Below are positions 12,231 through 25,173 of a DNA stretch of 64,000 nucleotides, one piece after another. Made by a program: the position numbers and the translations under genes. Where the stretch lies: the NCBI GenBank assembly GCA_032988165.1, contig JANTQF010000067.1, positions 78,010 through 142,009 on the forward strand, written 5' to 3'. Below the pieces are notes generated by a model. The model was not told the DNA's origin. It saw nothing but the letters and a program-made list of their open reading frames with translations, and did not search any database. The DNA is from Emmonsiellopsis sp. PD_33. Lineage: Eukaryota; Ascomycota; Eurotiomycetes; Onygenales; Ajellomycetaceae. The first letter of the stretch is position 1, and the number at the start of each line of letters is the position of its first letter.

Positions 12231-13284
12231 GGCATCCTCAGAACTTCCATGTGAATTGGCTTATGAGCATGTACACCCTTGTGGTTCTACAGACACCTGC
12301 CTGGACTTAGGCAGGGGGTTCAGGCAGGTAGTTTACTCAGTCACAAATGTTACCCTTGCAATCATAGTGTCCTGCAAAGAGTCATGATGAGGGAAGTTGG
12401 AGTTGAAATACTCAATAATCTGATGAGCAAGTTCTACTATTCAGACATGAAAGGTCATTCCATGGTTCTTTAGACACAAGGGCTGCTGACATCAACAACT
12501 ATCATCAGATGGAACAGATCTTCCAAGGGGAAGAGTCCACAGAAAATTGTGGAAAGTAAGAAAGGCATTATGCCCTTTTGGGACAAGGGCAACCAGAAGA
12601 TGTGTGCCAACATGACAGATGTATATGCACTATGCCCTTTTGAGGAAAGGACCACAGAAAATCTTGGAAAAAACACAAAAACTGGAAAGAGAGAAAGCAC
12701 TTTTCAAGGGGGTAAAAAAGTGGGCAATTTCTGAGAAATGTATGGGGAATTTGTATGGGAGCTTCAAGCAGTCAATTCACAGACAAATAGTGGTTTGGAC
12801 ACAGCACAACAAATTTCCATAATAGCAGCTCAGGATTGGGAGTAACATAGTGAATGAAAGTAAGCAACTAGAACAGGTACAGTAGGGTAATTCCTATGGA
12901 AGTTCCATGGGTGGCTTGGGATTCTTTCACTGGGCTCAGCAATCTGGGGCAGATATCCACAGATTCACCAGGGGATCAAACAGAATAATATGCACAGAGA
13001 ACAACAAGAACACAATTCAATTAAGATTGTCCATAATGAGGATGAAGCTATTCAGATGCTAGGTATAGAGTGTAGTCCATGAGGAGGACAAGGCCTGGGT
13101 AGATATGGCTTTTGAAGAGAAGTCTGTGAAGTAGACAAGACAAGCAGAAGAGATAGAGAAGAGATAGGGACCTGTTGAAGGAAATGCAGAAGCAATGAGA
13201 GCAGAGAGATACAATGATGACTCATTGTGAAGACTGGGGAACCCACAGAGAACCTTACATCTTTTGCAAAGACATGCTACTAAT

Positions 13285-13445
13285 TGTAATTGGGATAACT
13301 TGAGATGAAAATATTGCATAGAATAAGGTTGTATTCACTACATTCCTGGGCTATCCATGGCTATTTATACCACAGGGCCTGACTAAGCTATGTAGGTGAC
13401 TAAGCACCATGGATATTTCATGGCATGGAGCATGTGTGTGTAACA
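13285..13445 (-). repeat. Gypsy-A 5' LTR (right copy)
   Basis: 161 bp, ending GTGTGTAACA on the plus strand and followed directly by the TTTTA duplication. It would have held the element's promoter. Confidence 0.93.
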
Positions 13446-13486
13446 TTTTATAGAGGAATATAATGCATTATTCTATATAGATAACT
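13446..13486 (+). other. 41-bp island of Copia sequence between two Gypsy insertions
   Basis: It starts with the TTTTA duplication of Gypsy-A and ends with the TAACT duplication of Gypsy-B. Read in the Copia frame it links the protease-like end at 2593 to the sequence resuming at 21205 (I-E-E-Y-N-A-L-F-Y-I-D-N). Confidence 0.85.
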
Positions 13487-13788
13487 TGTAAGGGATTGCC
13501 CATAGAGTAGAGTGTAGAGGTTATAGAATGATGTGAGAGAATATAAATACATAGTATGAAGGGTTAATTATATTGAAGGTAGGAATAAGAATATAGTAAA
13601 GCTATTTACTAGCTCTATAAAGATAGGAGGCTAGTAAAGATTATATACATTAAGATTTCAGACCTACTTAGATAAGTCTTATGTAAGCCTCTGCCATTAT
13701 GACTCCTGAGCCTTCTGGGCTTACTCCTTTAAAGGCTCTCTGGCCTGGCAGCCTTAAATCTTTACCTTATGAGCCTGTAGTTCTTACA
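13487..13788 (-). repeat. Gypsy-B 3' LTR (left copy)
   Basis: 302 bp from TGTAAGGGATTGCC to TTCTTACA, aligning over its whole length with 20903-21204. Differences are mostly C/T and G/A. Confidence 0.92.
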
Positions 13789-15650
13789 ACTACCTCCCTC
13801 TTTGCAGGCCTGGCTCTCAGGTCTTAGCAGTAGGTGTAGATTTGTACTGTATTAGCATTCTAGCAGATGATTATATAGTTAGGCAGATATAATATTATAG
13901 GTAGTGAATGTAGGGGTTTAATGAGTAAATACATAGGCAAAATATTATACTGATTCTGAAGTGTTATGATAAACTTTAATTTATCTAAATCTTACAGTCC
14001 CTCTGATCTTTAGGAGTTCAATCACTTACAATATGATTTTAGTAAGTATAATATCCACTTAATATCAGTATTTTTCATGTTTTTGAGCATTCCAAGTGAA
14101 TGTTCAGCTTTAAATATATAGGTCTTTATTATTTTTTCATTGAAATAGCTCTTTATTTAATGTTTTTAGAGTAAAGAGGAATTTCACAGAGTGGAGTTAA
14201 ATTCTCATTAAGATCTTGCAGAGTCCTGATCTTATAGAGTTCTGATCTTATAGAGTCCTCATTCCTCTCCTCCTTTTTTAAATACTATATGACAGGGTAG
14301 AGAACATACTAATAGCTCATATAGTAACTATATTAAATCCCTTGGGAGTTCCTATTCTTATGACACAGCTGGAAGATGTCTGTATCTACTGTGTTTCAGC
14401 TATATTACCCTATACTATTATAGCCCCTTATGTAGGTACTACTGCAGGTAGATGTAAAAGGTGCAGATATGATCATAAATATATAAAGATAAGTCTGTAT
14501 TATTTCTATCTTAGAGGGCATATATTAATATAGCATTAGATGCTAGAGTGCTTTTAAGACCATCTAGAAGGAATCCTCTGAATAGTGAGTCTTCTCTAGA
14601 AGTAGACTCAGAATCAGAAAGTATATTGAAGTATCCACACTCTGATAGTTTTAGATTTGATTAATGATATCCTTAAGTTTTTAAGTGCAGAGAGAGTTAA
14701 GCTATTTGCCTCTATCAAGCCTACTTCTATTTCTGCACATATTAAGTTCTCTACTCCTGCTCCCATACCTATTAAGTCCTCTACTCTCACCCCTATATCT
14801 GCATCTATATTCTCACCCCTGTACCCACCAATCATTTTCTTAGCAAAAGAAGAAGAGTTTCCCTGCAGCCCTGAGGAGCAAGACACAAGTAATATATGTA
14901 TCTGATGCATGTAGAACCTAACTAGCTCTCCTGATAGAATTTATGAGATTAATCTCTAGTAGTATAAGTATAAATATTATTTGTATATATATAAGTTATA
15001 TTATATGATAAGTTCCTCTATCCTATAGCTGTCTGCACAGCACTAATATAATCTCATAGATACCTCTCTTTACTTATCATACTATTAAATGTGCTATCTC
15101 AGCAACAAACAATAATTAGTACATGGAGAGGTTAGTGTTATTCAACAAGCCTGTAGATATAGTGGCCCTGGGGGCAGTGCAGAAGCAGGCCTATATGATG
15201 ATTTTAAAAGCCTAGATGGACAGAGAGAAGCAGGTGAACTATGAAGGAAATAAAGAGGTTCACAAAGTTTATAATGTGAGATGAAAGTAGGCACAGAAGG
15301 CCTGTAAGAATGAAAAGTATAGGGTTAAATGTGTGAATAACAGATAGATGAAGATGAAGGGTAGTATAAATAAGAGTTTAGAGGGTGTAAGAGAAATTAT
15401 AGCCTAAATTTTCATCTTTTTCTTTTCTTATAGTAGTTATAACATCATGCCTGTAGGGTTATGTCCCCTTGAGGACTTAAATAGAATCTTCTTTTCTTAC
15501 TCTTACATTCAATTTTAACTAGCTCTATATATATTGGGTTTATTTCTTTACTCTCTATCTTTTATAGTATACATCACAATTATCATATTAGGTCTTATAT
15601 TCACAAACTACCTCTTAAGCATTCTTAAAAGCTTTAACTAGTTTCTAGAA
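13789..15650 (-). other. Gypsy-B 3' non-coding or lost-gene region
   Basis: About 1.9 kb between the chromodomain and the left LTR. Two short overlapping open stretches (14614-14910 minus, 14657-14905 plus) are low-complexity Pro/Ser/Ile repeats and not convincing. A second accessory frame like that of Gypsy-A cannot be demonstrated. Confidence 0.4.
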
Positions 15651-15654
15651 GTTC

Positions 15655-17300
15655 TCACCCTCTATGCAGTCTTTCCATTTAACAAGATATTTAATCTTCT
15701 CACTACACATCTTGTACTTATCAAGAATTTTCTCAATCTCCCACTAATTCTCCACATCAATTTCAATTGGTTCAGCCTCTGAAATCTTACTGTCCCAAGC
15801 ATAGTACAGCTCCAGAAGGAAGATGTGAAAGATGGGGTAGACATTATGAAATTAGAGTATTAGTTTTAACTTGTATGCCTGCTTGCCCTAGGTGTCTATT
15901 ATTTGGAAGAGCCCAAGCTGACAGTGATTTAGCTTCACAATAGGATGTAATGTTAATATATTGATGCCATGAAGTATAACCTAGTTACCAATCTTGAAGG
16001 TCATAGATATATAGTACTAGTTATAGTATTTTTTCTGGGACTCCTTAGCCTCTATAATCAGACTTCAAAGAAGTTAGTGCATCTAGTTAATAGCCTTTAC
16101 TCTTATAGTGGTGTTCTGAGACATCCCCCTGTTGGGTTCATACTTAATATCCACACAGGTGGAGATCTCCTGACCTGTGAGAGTATAGAAAGAGGTCATT
16201 TGCATTGAGCTATACTAAATATTATTATATGCCCATTGAGTGTGTAGCAGCCATTGTGCCCAGTCATCCTACATATAATTATAATAGACATAGAGGAAGT
16301 ATTTAAAGGTTTAATTCTAGTACTCTATCTAGCCATCTATTTGAGGGTGAAAGGCTGTGGTTAACTTTCTGCAAACTTTGAGTATGAAATAGAGTATTGA
16401 TTAGAACTTGCTTGTAAATAGAGAGCTTTAATTACTAATAATATTCTGGGGTAATCCCCAGTCCTTGAATAGATTCCATATAATAAGGTTGGTGAGTTTA
16501 TGGGCCTTGAGGTTCATTATAGTTAGAATGTAAATTGCCCACTTAATGAACATTTCTATAAATACTAAGATTAAATTATAGACCTTCCCATGCAGTCAAT
16601 ATGAGAGTAAACTGATGATGAAATCCATTGTGACAGTCTTCTAAATACACTTAGGGATAGGTAGCAGCTCCAACATACTATACTTCTTATAGTAATATAT
16701 CTTAACATATTAGTATGTATCATACATCTTGATATATTCCTTAATATATCAGCTCATCCCATACTAATAGTATTTGCCAGCTATCACTTTATATGTCTTA
16801 TGATTTTCAAAATATCTACCTATTAAATTGTTATGATTTGTGTGAAGGATCTCATCCTTAACAGCAGCATTATTAGGAATATAGGTATGACTGTTGTACC
16901 TAATCAGCCTGTTTAAACTAATAGACTAGGGTAAATATTTGACCTTCAAACTTGTAGGGCTACCTTGGATTTTGCTCTGAATCTCAGTGTACTCAGTATC
17001 TCAAGTTTGAATACAGAGTAGAAGGTCAATTAGTGACTCTAATAGCTTGTATGTATAGGCTATCTCAGACTCAAACATCTGATTGATAAAGAGCTGTAAC
17101 ATTAGAGGCTCTAAATTGCCTCCTATAATGTCAGCAGCAACATTCTCATCTGTGGGTGCATTCTGAACCATACAGGCCATGAGGGCATTAATGTGAAGAA
17201 TATACTCTTCAAAAGCTTTTAGGTTGAGTTCTAGATGCAGATCAGTTATATACTTGATAGCTACTATAATTATCTAATTTAATTTCATTAATTTATAGTT
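15655..17300 (-). pseudogene. Gypsy-B integrase with chromodomain, degenerate
   Basis: The minus strand shows an integrase core remnant HPQIDG (about 16340, family motif HPQTDGQ). A chromodomain lies at about 15661-15750, reading WEIEKILDKYKMC then KIKYLVKWKDC. Stops interrupt all frames. Confidence 0.8.
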
Positions 17301-17449
17301 AGATTTCAGTGGTTCAAGTGTCTGATCTCAGAGCTTTTCTTATAATATAGACTAAAAAATGAGTAGTTCAGCTTCTCTAATATAGTTAGAACAATGACTT
17401 GATGTGTCTACAGGATTTTTAAACTCAGAATGATACTTAATTATAAAAT

Positions 17450-19100
17450 TAAATATTATAAGTATTTTCATTTAATATATCTGATGTCCATTTAGCTGAG
17501 TTGTCATTATAAAGCTTTGCAGATTAGCATGGTCAGAATACATAATAATTGAGTGTTTACTACTATGTAGGTAATACTACCACTACTTGAATGATTTGAT
17601 AATAGATAGGAGTTTACTATCATGAATTTAATACTATTATTCTGTGTTGGAGAGTTTGTAGGATCAGAATGCTATAAGGTGCTAGAGGCTGTTAGGCATC
17701 AATTGAGAGAGTACCATGATAATGGTGACACTAGATGCATTGAGTTCAACTTTAAAGTAGTAATTAGAGTTAAAATGAATAAGAAGTGGCTCTTTTTGAA
17801 AGTTATTCTTAAGGTCTATAAAGGCCTTTATAGTGAATTGATTCAGTATAATTGATGTATTATTTTGATCTTTTTGATTCTCTCCCTCCTTTATGAGGTC
17901 TGTTAATAGGGTAGATATAGTCACAAACCCTCTGATAAAGTGGTGATAGAAGTTAATAAAGTTGAGGAAGATCTGAAGTTTATAAATCATCATTGGGACT
18001 AGCTATTTAAGAATAGAGGCCACACAGCTGAGCTCCATTTCCATGCTATTAGTAGAGATGATGAAATCAAGGAAATCAATGTGATCTGTGTGAAATAAGC
18101 ACTTACTGACTTTAATAAAGAGGTTGAATTTATGTAGATGTTCTAAGATTATCTTAATGTGCTTCTTATGTTTCTTAATGAAGTTAGAATAGATAATAAT
18201 ATCATCAAGATAGATGATGTAGTAGGTGTTGAGGAGATTACTAAGTATCTTATTAATATATACTTAAAAGGTGGTAGATGTGTTGATAAGCTCAAAGAGT
18301 AGAACTATATACTTAAAGTGCTTATAGTGTGTGCAGAAAGTAGTCTTTTATTTATCACCTTTATAGATATGGATCTGATGATAGACATCCTATAGGTCAA
18401 GCTATGTATAGATTTTTATGCCTACTAGATGGTTAATTATCTTACTAATAAGAGGAAGAGAGTAGTAGTTCTTAATTGTAATAACATTCAACCTATAATA
18501 GTTAATATAGAGATAGAGACTTCCATCTTTCTTGAGTATAAATAAAATAGGTGTGCCTGCAGGACTCTTTAAGTACCTGATCTAGCCTTTCTTTAAGCTT
18601 ATCTCAATATAATTCTTAAGGACTTTAAGTTTCTTGACTGAAAGATTATAGATAGGTTAATAGGGTAAATTCTTATCTGACTTGATATTAATTGCATGAT
18701 TGTGTGGAGTGTGTGCAGTAAGGTTAGAGTTCTCATTGAAAAGCTCTGTGTATTTCTCATAGGGTGCAGGCAGTTTGAATTTGGTGGCTGTAATACCTCC
18801 AAAAAATGTAATGAATTTACTACTAAGGTTAAGATTATGAAGGTGGATGATAAAGGTAATATCACCTATATAGATTATATTCTTAAACTCTTCTGATTTC
18901 ATAAACTTAATAGTATTTACACTAATTAATTTGTAGTGTCATATTTGTGAAGATCAATTAATATTAGAGTTTGATTCTTCCAGCTATAAATAGCTAAAGA
19001 TAATATTATAACTCATCATATTAATAGCCTCAAAGCTATATTTATAGTTACAGGTCAGGCTGTTAGCATCAACTACTCTCATTAGTATTTACTACTTCTT
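17450..19100 (-). pseudogene. Gypsy-B reverse transcriptase and RNase H, degenerate
   Basis: The catalytic motif reads Y-L-D-D at about 18200 (context YYIIYLDDIIIYS), so here the RT active site survives. The open piece 17682-17993 reads LQIFLNFINFYHHFIRGF, then ELNASSVTIIMVLSQ, the RT thumb and RNase H start of Gypsy elements. Other stops make it non-functional. Confidence 0.85.
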
Positions 19101-19299
19101 AAAGAATAGGATCTTATGTCTGTCAACAGCTTTAATGTGCCTGGATGGGGATTTAAAATCAGATAGATGTTACTTTACTCACATTTAACTAATAAAATTG
19201 TATTTAGCTCTGAAATCAATGAGCATTCAGGCTACAGTGAGTTTATTTGTGATTGTAATTCAAACTAATATTATCATAGCTCTGCTGCTTTGTCTTCAA

Positions 19300-20850
19300 T
19301 TAGTCTCTATCCTCAATGCTGTTATAGTAGTATGTAAGGAGATAATTAGTTTTTTATTAATTAGTCTTTAAGATGCTTGTCAGAGTGTTTCCTTTAGTAG
19401 TCCTTCTTAATGTGTCTATTAATGCTGCAGTGGTCATACTTCTTTGAAGTTTATAAGGGGAATTAGCTGCTATTAAATCTTTAGTTATCTATATGCAATT
19501 TTGAGTCTTTATTATCCTAATGTTTATAACTACATTCCTGATAGTGGTTCTCACCTTGAGGGTATGAGAGTTAATTCCTCTCACTATACAGAGCTAATCA
19601 GTGTAAATTCAGACTCTCCTCTAGAGAGGACATCACCCTGAGCATTTCTTTATAATTAGTTAGTTTGTGATTCTAATTAGTGACTACCCAGTTAATCTCT
19701 GGTATGATCTTATTGTAGAGTATCTATATATATTATGCTTCTATCTGAGGAATAGAGAGAGAGAGTTTGAGCTTGCTAAGATAGTCTATAAATTTATAGA
19801 TTATTTGATTAGTATATTATCTAGCCTCTTTATGTTTATGAGTAGCATTCTACTATTAAATTTATAGATCATTAATTTAGTACTCTAAAAACTTAAAGAA
19901 TGACTCTAGGTTAGAGAAATAGCCTTTAGCCTCTAACTCCTTATTAAAATGTTCAATTCATTTGATATAGATAGTAGTGATGTCTAGTCAGAGCTTTATA
20001 TCATTTAACTTCTATTAATTCCTATCTTCAGAAATTTCATCATAGTAGTTCCTATGATGATGGAAGTGAGTGTATATCTCATCACATAGAGCCTGGTGTT
20101 CACACATGTTTTTGACCTTATAGGTTGATTTGATATCAAGGCAGGGCATATAGGCACAGAAGATCACATAGCCAGTAATATTAGTATGAGCTTTAAAGGT
20201 TCTCTACTTTAGAGTTTCCACTCAGTAATATTAGCTGAGTAAGCAGTCTAGATGATAGTAAAGTCTGTGATTACTATCATTCACATTAGTATCTCTATCT
20301 TCACTTAAATGATCTAAGCTGCAGTTACAATAATAAAAGATTCTGAAAGTAGGTTTTATATTTATAGTACTCAGAGCCTCTATCTTCTTGCATCATAGAT
20401 TCTTAATCATTTGAAGATAATAGACCTTGACCTCCTATTCATATTACATCAGCTGAAGTTCCAAGAGGTATTACTCCATCTAATAGTAAGTTTCTACTAG
20501 TAAGCTTAATAAGGAGAGAGTTATCTTCTTAGCTGCAGAGATCACCATTCTTACTGTGAGATTATTTGAGAGATTATTTAATTCTTCTGTGGAATAAATT
20601 AATATATCTTTAGGATAGTAAGGTAGTTAGACCTCTATCTGCAGTAATAATGTAGTAATAATATTAGTAGGAGGATTTTGATCCTGATCAAGTATGGATC
20701 CCTCAGGGATAATTGGAGATTAGATTTGCCTGGTAAGTTACTAGTTAGAGGTAAATTCCTTTAGCTGCTGAGACCTCTATCTTTAGAGAGCTATTATCTT
20801 AACTTAATGAAATCATTATTGTTATTATTAATTTTAGGTGTTGAATGTGT
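19300..20850 (-). pseudogene. Gypsy-B gag, degenerate
   Basis: Near 19400-19450 the minus strand reads YDHCSINRHIKKDY, recognisable as a CCHC zinc knuckle in which the first and last Cys have become Tyr (TGT/TGC to TAT/TAC). This gives the G-to-A direction of decay. No frame longer than a few dozen codons survives upstream. Confidence 0.6.
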
Positions 20851-20902
20851 ATATTCACAATGGACTGTTTCCTTAAGTGCTATTAAGAAGAGTAAATAAA
20901 AT

Positions 20903-21204
20903 TGTAAGGAATCACCTATAGAGTAGAGTATAGAGATTATAAAATGATGTGAGAGAATATAAATATATAATATGAAGAGTTGATTATATTAAAGATAGAG
21001 GTAAGAATGTAGTAAAGTTATTTACTGGCTTTATAAAGATAGGGAGTCAGCAAAGATTATATATATTAAGGTCTTAGGCCTGCTTAGGTAAGTCTTATAT
21101 AAGCCTCTGCCATTATAACCCCTGAGCCCTCTAGGCTTACTCCTTTGAAGGCTCTCTAGCCTAGCAGCCTTAGATCTTCACCCTGTAAGCCTGTGGTTCT
21201 CACA
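20903..21204 (-). repeat. Gypsy-B 5' LTR (right copy)
   Basis: 302 bp from TGTAAGGAATCACC to GGTTCTCACA, followed by the TAACT duplication. Confidence 0.92.
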
Positions 21205-24200
21205 TAACTCCTATATGAAAATTTAAGGTTATAAGACTACTATTATATATCTTATGAATCTGATGATCTGAAAATACTTTGTAGTCATACTATTTAATAT
21301 AATATACATTCTAGATTTTCATATGAATATCTTTAACTGAGTGAGACTATTTGCAAAAGAAATCTTACTGCATATGGAGATAATAATATTAAGAGATAAT
21401 AGAAAGCCTTAAGTATTACTTATATAAAGAGATAATCTCATGTGCCTAGAATATAATCTGTGTTTGAATACTATACTAATATCAACATTCTCTGCCCTTA
21501 CCAGATATAGGAAGTATTTTAAGGCCTCAAAGATTTCAATGGTATCAGCTAAAGTCTAGTATAGATAATTGGGATACAGTTCTAAGGCCTCAATTACTCA
21601 CCTGCAGAATGCATTTAAAGACATAATTATAGTAGATAAGTTTATGAAAGGGAGGAAGAAAGAGTTGAATTCTCACCTGCAAGAAGTTATATGTTACTAT
21701 TAAATGTGTGAGCTCTTAAAAGTGAAAAATTAGATATCTTACAGGTTATATATCTACTCTATCAAACTATTTAAATGCCTCCATGTTGACCTTATAGAGA
21801 ATAAGAAAGATTACTATTATAATTAGTAATAAATAATGCATTTTACATGTGATTTTCTATGATTCTAGATCATATAAAATGTAGTTTATAAGTCTGAACT
21901 CAAAAAAGCTCTCTCTATAGTTATGAAATGAATCAAACATCAGTTCAATATAGACATTAAGATTATATGTGTTGATAATAAAATGAGTATGTATTCAGAT
22001 AAAATAAGTAAATAGATTCTAGAAGAAGGCCTCTCAAGAGAATTCTTATCAGAATATACATATAAATAGAATGGTGCAGCTGAATGCACAGGCATACTAT
22101 TAATTAAAAAAGCTAGATATTTACAGATAGATGGATGCTTATCCTCAGAGCTCTTATCTGAGATATATATGATAGCTGACTATCTCATTAATTAAACCCC
22201 TATATATTTATTAGGGTGAAAGTTATCATTACTAGCTCTATAAGAGTATTTCAACCTTCCTGGCAAGCCTTCATCTGCTCACTTATATATATATGGATAT
22301 TACATGTACATGAAGATTCCAGATGAAGTTCTTAATTATATGAGAGCTTTAAAGCTAGAACTTAGAGTGCATGTTGATTATCTCATTAAATATAATTTAA
22401 TAAATATTTGGAGGATTTGGATTCCACACTTACAACACATTATAAGGATCAGAGATGTGGTGTTTAATGAATTAGTTCAATTTAACCTGCAAAAACCTTA
22501 TATTAAAGAGCTACTATGAGAATCTATTACAGATGAGATTACTGAGATATTATAAATATCTATAATCAAACCAGTGATCTCTGAGGTCTGCAAATAGAAT
22601 GAGATGTTAGATTCTACTGATATAGATATTTTCTACCCTGAAGATATTAAATAAATGGAAAAAATGGCTGAATCTGATAATAAAGATGATAAAAATGGTT
22701 AAAGAGATGTGAATAAACCTTTAACATCTAAACTAACATTAAAACTGTAGATTTAAGGGGGTGAGCAGATAGTTGAATAGGTTGATAGAGAGGTTATTAA
22801 ATCTGATGATCTCAGTGGCTAGTTACAAAGTAAACTGCAGGCCTCACTAAGTAAACACAAGAAGATATCTAAGTAATCTCTACTGTCCAAACTGTCTGAT
22901 ATCTTACTCCCAGATCTCTTCAATTAATTAAATTAAGTGCTGTAGGTGCAAGAGATCTCTGTGAACTTCAATAAATTAAATATAGTCTCTGGCAAATGCA
23001 TTAAATATGCTATACACTTCAATGAAATTAAATGCATAAAAAATGACCCTACTCAGTAATTTTATGTGATATTCAGTGCAATTATGAATCTTATACCTCA
23101 GAAAGAGAATAATATGTGATTATATAGAGATAAACTCCCACTACCATTAAATCATTGGAACTTGTTAAAAACACATAAATATAGTGAGGATTTCATTAAT
23201 GCTGCAATCTGGGAATAAGAAATAATTACTCAGAAAGATACATATAAAATAGTGTTTAGACCTTCAGAAAATGTGTCAATAATCCTCCTACACTGAGTAT
23301 TTACCTATAAATTCAATAATGATGAATTTCTCAATAAATTCAAAGTATGTATCTGTATTTAAGGTGACCTTCAACCTCCCAGTGAAAAAGATATGAGAGC
23401 TCATACACTTACTGGTAGGACATACTATATGTTAATAGTGATAATAGTAGCTTTTAATCTTAATATTAAGTAGCTTGATGGCATAAATGCCTTTACAAAT
23501 AGCAATATAAATAAGAAAGTCTATTATAAACTGCCAGATGAATGATGGAGACTTCCAGGCCTTGCCTCCTTAAGATAATCTCTTATCTTACTTAAATTGA
23601 AAAAAGACCTATATGGATTATGTTGTTTGCCACTGCTTTGATTAAATAAAGTTATAAAAATACTACTATATATAGGATTTACCTCTTCATCTGATGATAG
23701 ATACCTCTTTTTGAATAATTAAATAATCATTTTCTTCTACATTAATGATTTTATTATTCTTTTAGATGAGAATAATAAAGATGAGAGGAATTAAATGATT
23801 TAAGAACTTATAAACATATATGAGATCTATAATATAAGAAAACTATGTTAATTCTTAAATACCTATATTATTTAAGATAGAGTAAATTTGAAGCTCTGAA
23901 TCTACCTTAATTCCTATATTAATAAGTTGATAGCTACATACCATTTTGAGTAATCCCTGCAAACTTGTAGAGCATCTCTTATAGGTGCAAAACTTGAGGC
24001 CTACAAGGCTGAATTGACCCCTGCAAAAATTTATTACTACTAATAATATATTGAATCTTACATCTATTCAGCTATTATTATAAGACCTAATATTATATAT
24101 ACTACATTGAAGCTAGTGTTCTTCATGCAGAATTCATTAGATGTTCATTTAACTGAGATAAATCATATCATTATTTATCTATAAGATACACAGAACTATA

Positions 24201-24800
24201 CTATTTAATATGACAGTAGATATGATAGATTCTAATTTGAATAATTAATAAATTTACTCATAAATTTGACTATACCATTAAATTCCAATATAAATTCTGA
24301 AGTTATTAAATTCTCTAGTAATACTAGCTTTATAGATAATGCTAACTACTAATCTATAATCAGATATCTATTCAAAATGTATGGTAGCTCAGTTGATTAG
24401 AAGTCTACCTGGCAGGCTATAATAACTATCTCCATGATAGAAGTCAAACTTCTTACTATATCACACACCAGATGAGAGGTTATGTGGTAGGAGTAATTTC
24501 TCACCTAAATTCAATTTAACTCTGAGTATAAGATCTCTATTAAATGTGATAACACTCAAATGATAGGGTTATTAAATAAAAGTGATCCATAGATTAATAT
24601 GCATCTTTACTATATTAATATATATAGTAGTTAGCTTCATAAGTAAGTTCAAAGCTCTGATATTAATATAACCTGGGTTCCTACAGTAGAGATACCTGCA
24701 GATAGCCTGATAAAAAACCTCTTACTATAAAAACATCAAAACTTTCTTAAACATCTTAGTATTATTAATATTATTAATCTCATTAATACACAGTAAGATC
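21205..24800 (+). pseudogene. Copia integrase, reverse transcriptase and RNase H, degenerate
   Basis: On the plus strand the integrase core reads YKxNGAAE near 22065 (family EQNGAAE), then LIKKARYLQIDG and DYLIN. It is followed by HLYIYGYYMYMKIP and IWRIWIPH...IIRIRDVVFNE (22304-22519 is still open). Reverse transcriptase follows: WVFTYKFNNDEF (about 23298) and a catalytic box FYINDFIIL (about 23740) where family members have YVDD. RNase H reads GYLFKMYGSSVDWKSTWQA (about 24365). This order is diagnostic of Ty1/Copia. Frequent stops throughout. Confidence 0.88.
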
Positions 24801-25005
24801 TAGGGGAGAAAGATTAATTTATTCATTTTCATCATCATTTTCATATATTTATTGATTTTATTGATTTTTAATTCCTATAAGGAATTTATCTGGCTGGATA
24901 TTCAACATCTACATCACAGTGTTATTTTGATTTTTATTTCCTATTTAGGTAGTATGACTAGCCTCATTACATTTGTTAAACAGTGTAGCACACACTGGGG
25001 GGATG

Positions 25006-25173
25006 TGTTGGGAATCCCAAGATAATCTTGTATTCATGCAATCTTGCTTAGAATTAGCATTTACACAGCCACCCACATTCCTTCATACAAAATAGCTAGG
25101 GTTCCTATGAACCACCATTAGTTTGACAATATTATTCAATTCATACCTTATGAAGCAATGTACAACGCCGATA
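25006..25173 (+). repeat. Copia 3' LTR
   Basis: 168 bp starting TGTTGGGAATCCCA after a polypurine run. Less mutated than the 5' copy. It ends at the junction with host sequence; CpGs reappear in its last bases (CAACGCCGATA). Confidence 0.9.

Larger units (their letters stand above)
2594..13445 (-). mobile_element. Gypsy-A: Ty3/Gypsy chromovirus with an extra 3' reading frame
   Basis: 161-bp LTRs lie at 2594-2754 and 13285-13445, with a perfect TTTTA duplication at 2589-2593 and 13446-13450. The element is 10,852 bp and coded on the minus strand. From right to left: LTR, about 1 kb of leader (12231-13284, no clear gene), gag, protease, reverse transcriptase, RNase H, integrase, chromodomain, then a long additional frame (about 2990-5922), then LTR. 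It is inserted in the gag/protease part of the Copia element. CpG is almost absent while TpG and CpA are plentiful. Ten kilobases is long for a chromovirus; the extra frame explains it. Confidence 0.92.
13487..21204 (-). mobile_element. Gypsy-B: Ty3/Gypsy chromovirus, strongly AT-mutated
   Basis: 302-bp LTRs lie at 13487-13788 and 20903-21204, with a perfect TAACT duplication at 13482-13486 and 21205-21209. Total length is 7,718 bp, coded on the minus strand as gag, RT, RNase H, integrase, chromodomain, followed by about 1.9 kb without a clear gene. It is much richer in TpA than Gypsy-A, so it is older or was mutated by an additional process. Confidence 0.92.
930..25173 (+). mobile_element. 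Ty1/Copia LTR retrotransposon, dead, split by two nested Gypsy elements
   Basis: Two LTRs of identical length (168 bp) bound the element. They are flanked by CTTAC (925-929) on the left and CTTGC (25174-25178) on the right, a 5-bp target duplication differing by one G-to-A transition. Removing Gypsy-A and Gypsy-B with their duplications leaves about 5.66 kb, the normal size for a Copia element. Order on the plus strand is LTR, primer-binding site, gag/protease remains, integrase, reverse transcriptase, RNase H, polypurine run (about 24997-25003), LTR. Every domain is interrupted by stops, so the element cannot be active. Confidence 0.9.

Noticed and set aside
1..25173. Centromere or telomere-adjacent region
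   Set aside because: AT-rich nested retrotransposons fit a centromere, but no telomere repeat or centromere-specific feature is visible and composition alone cannot decide.
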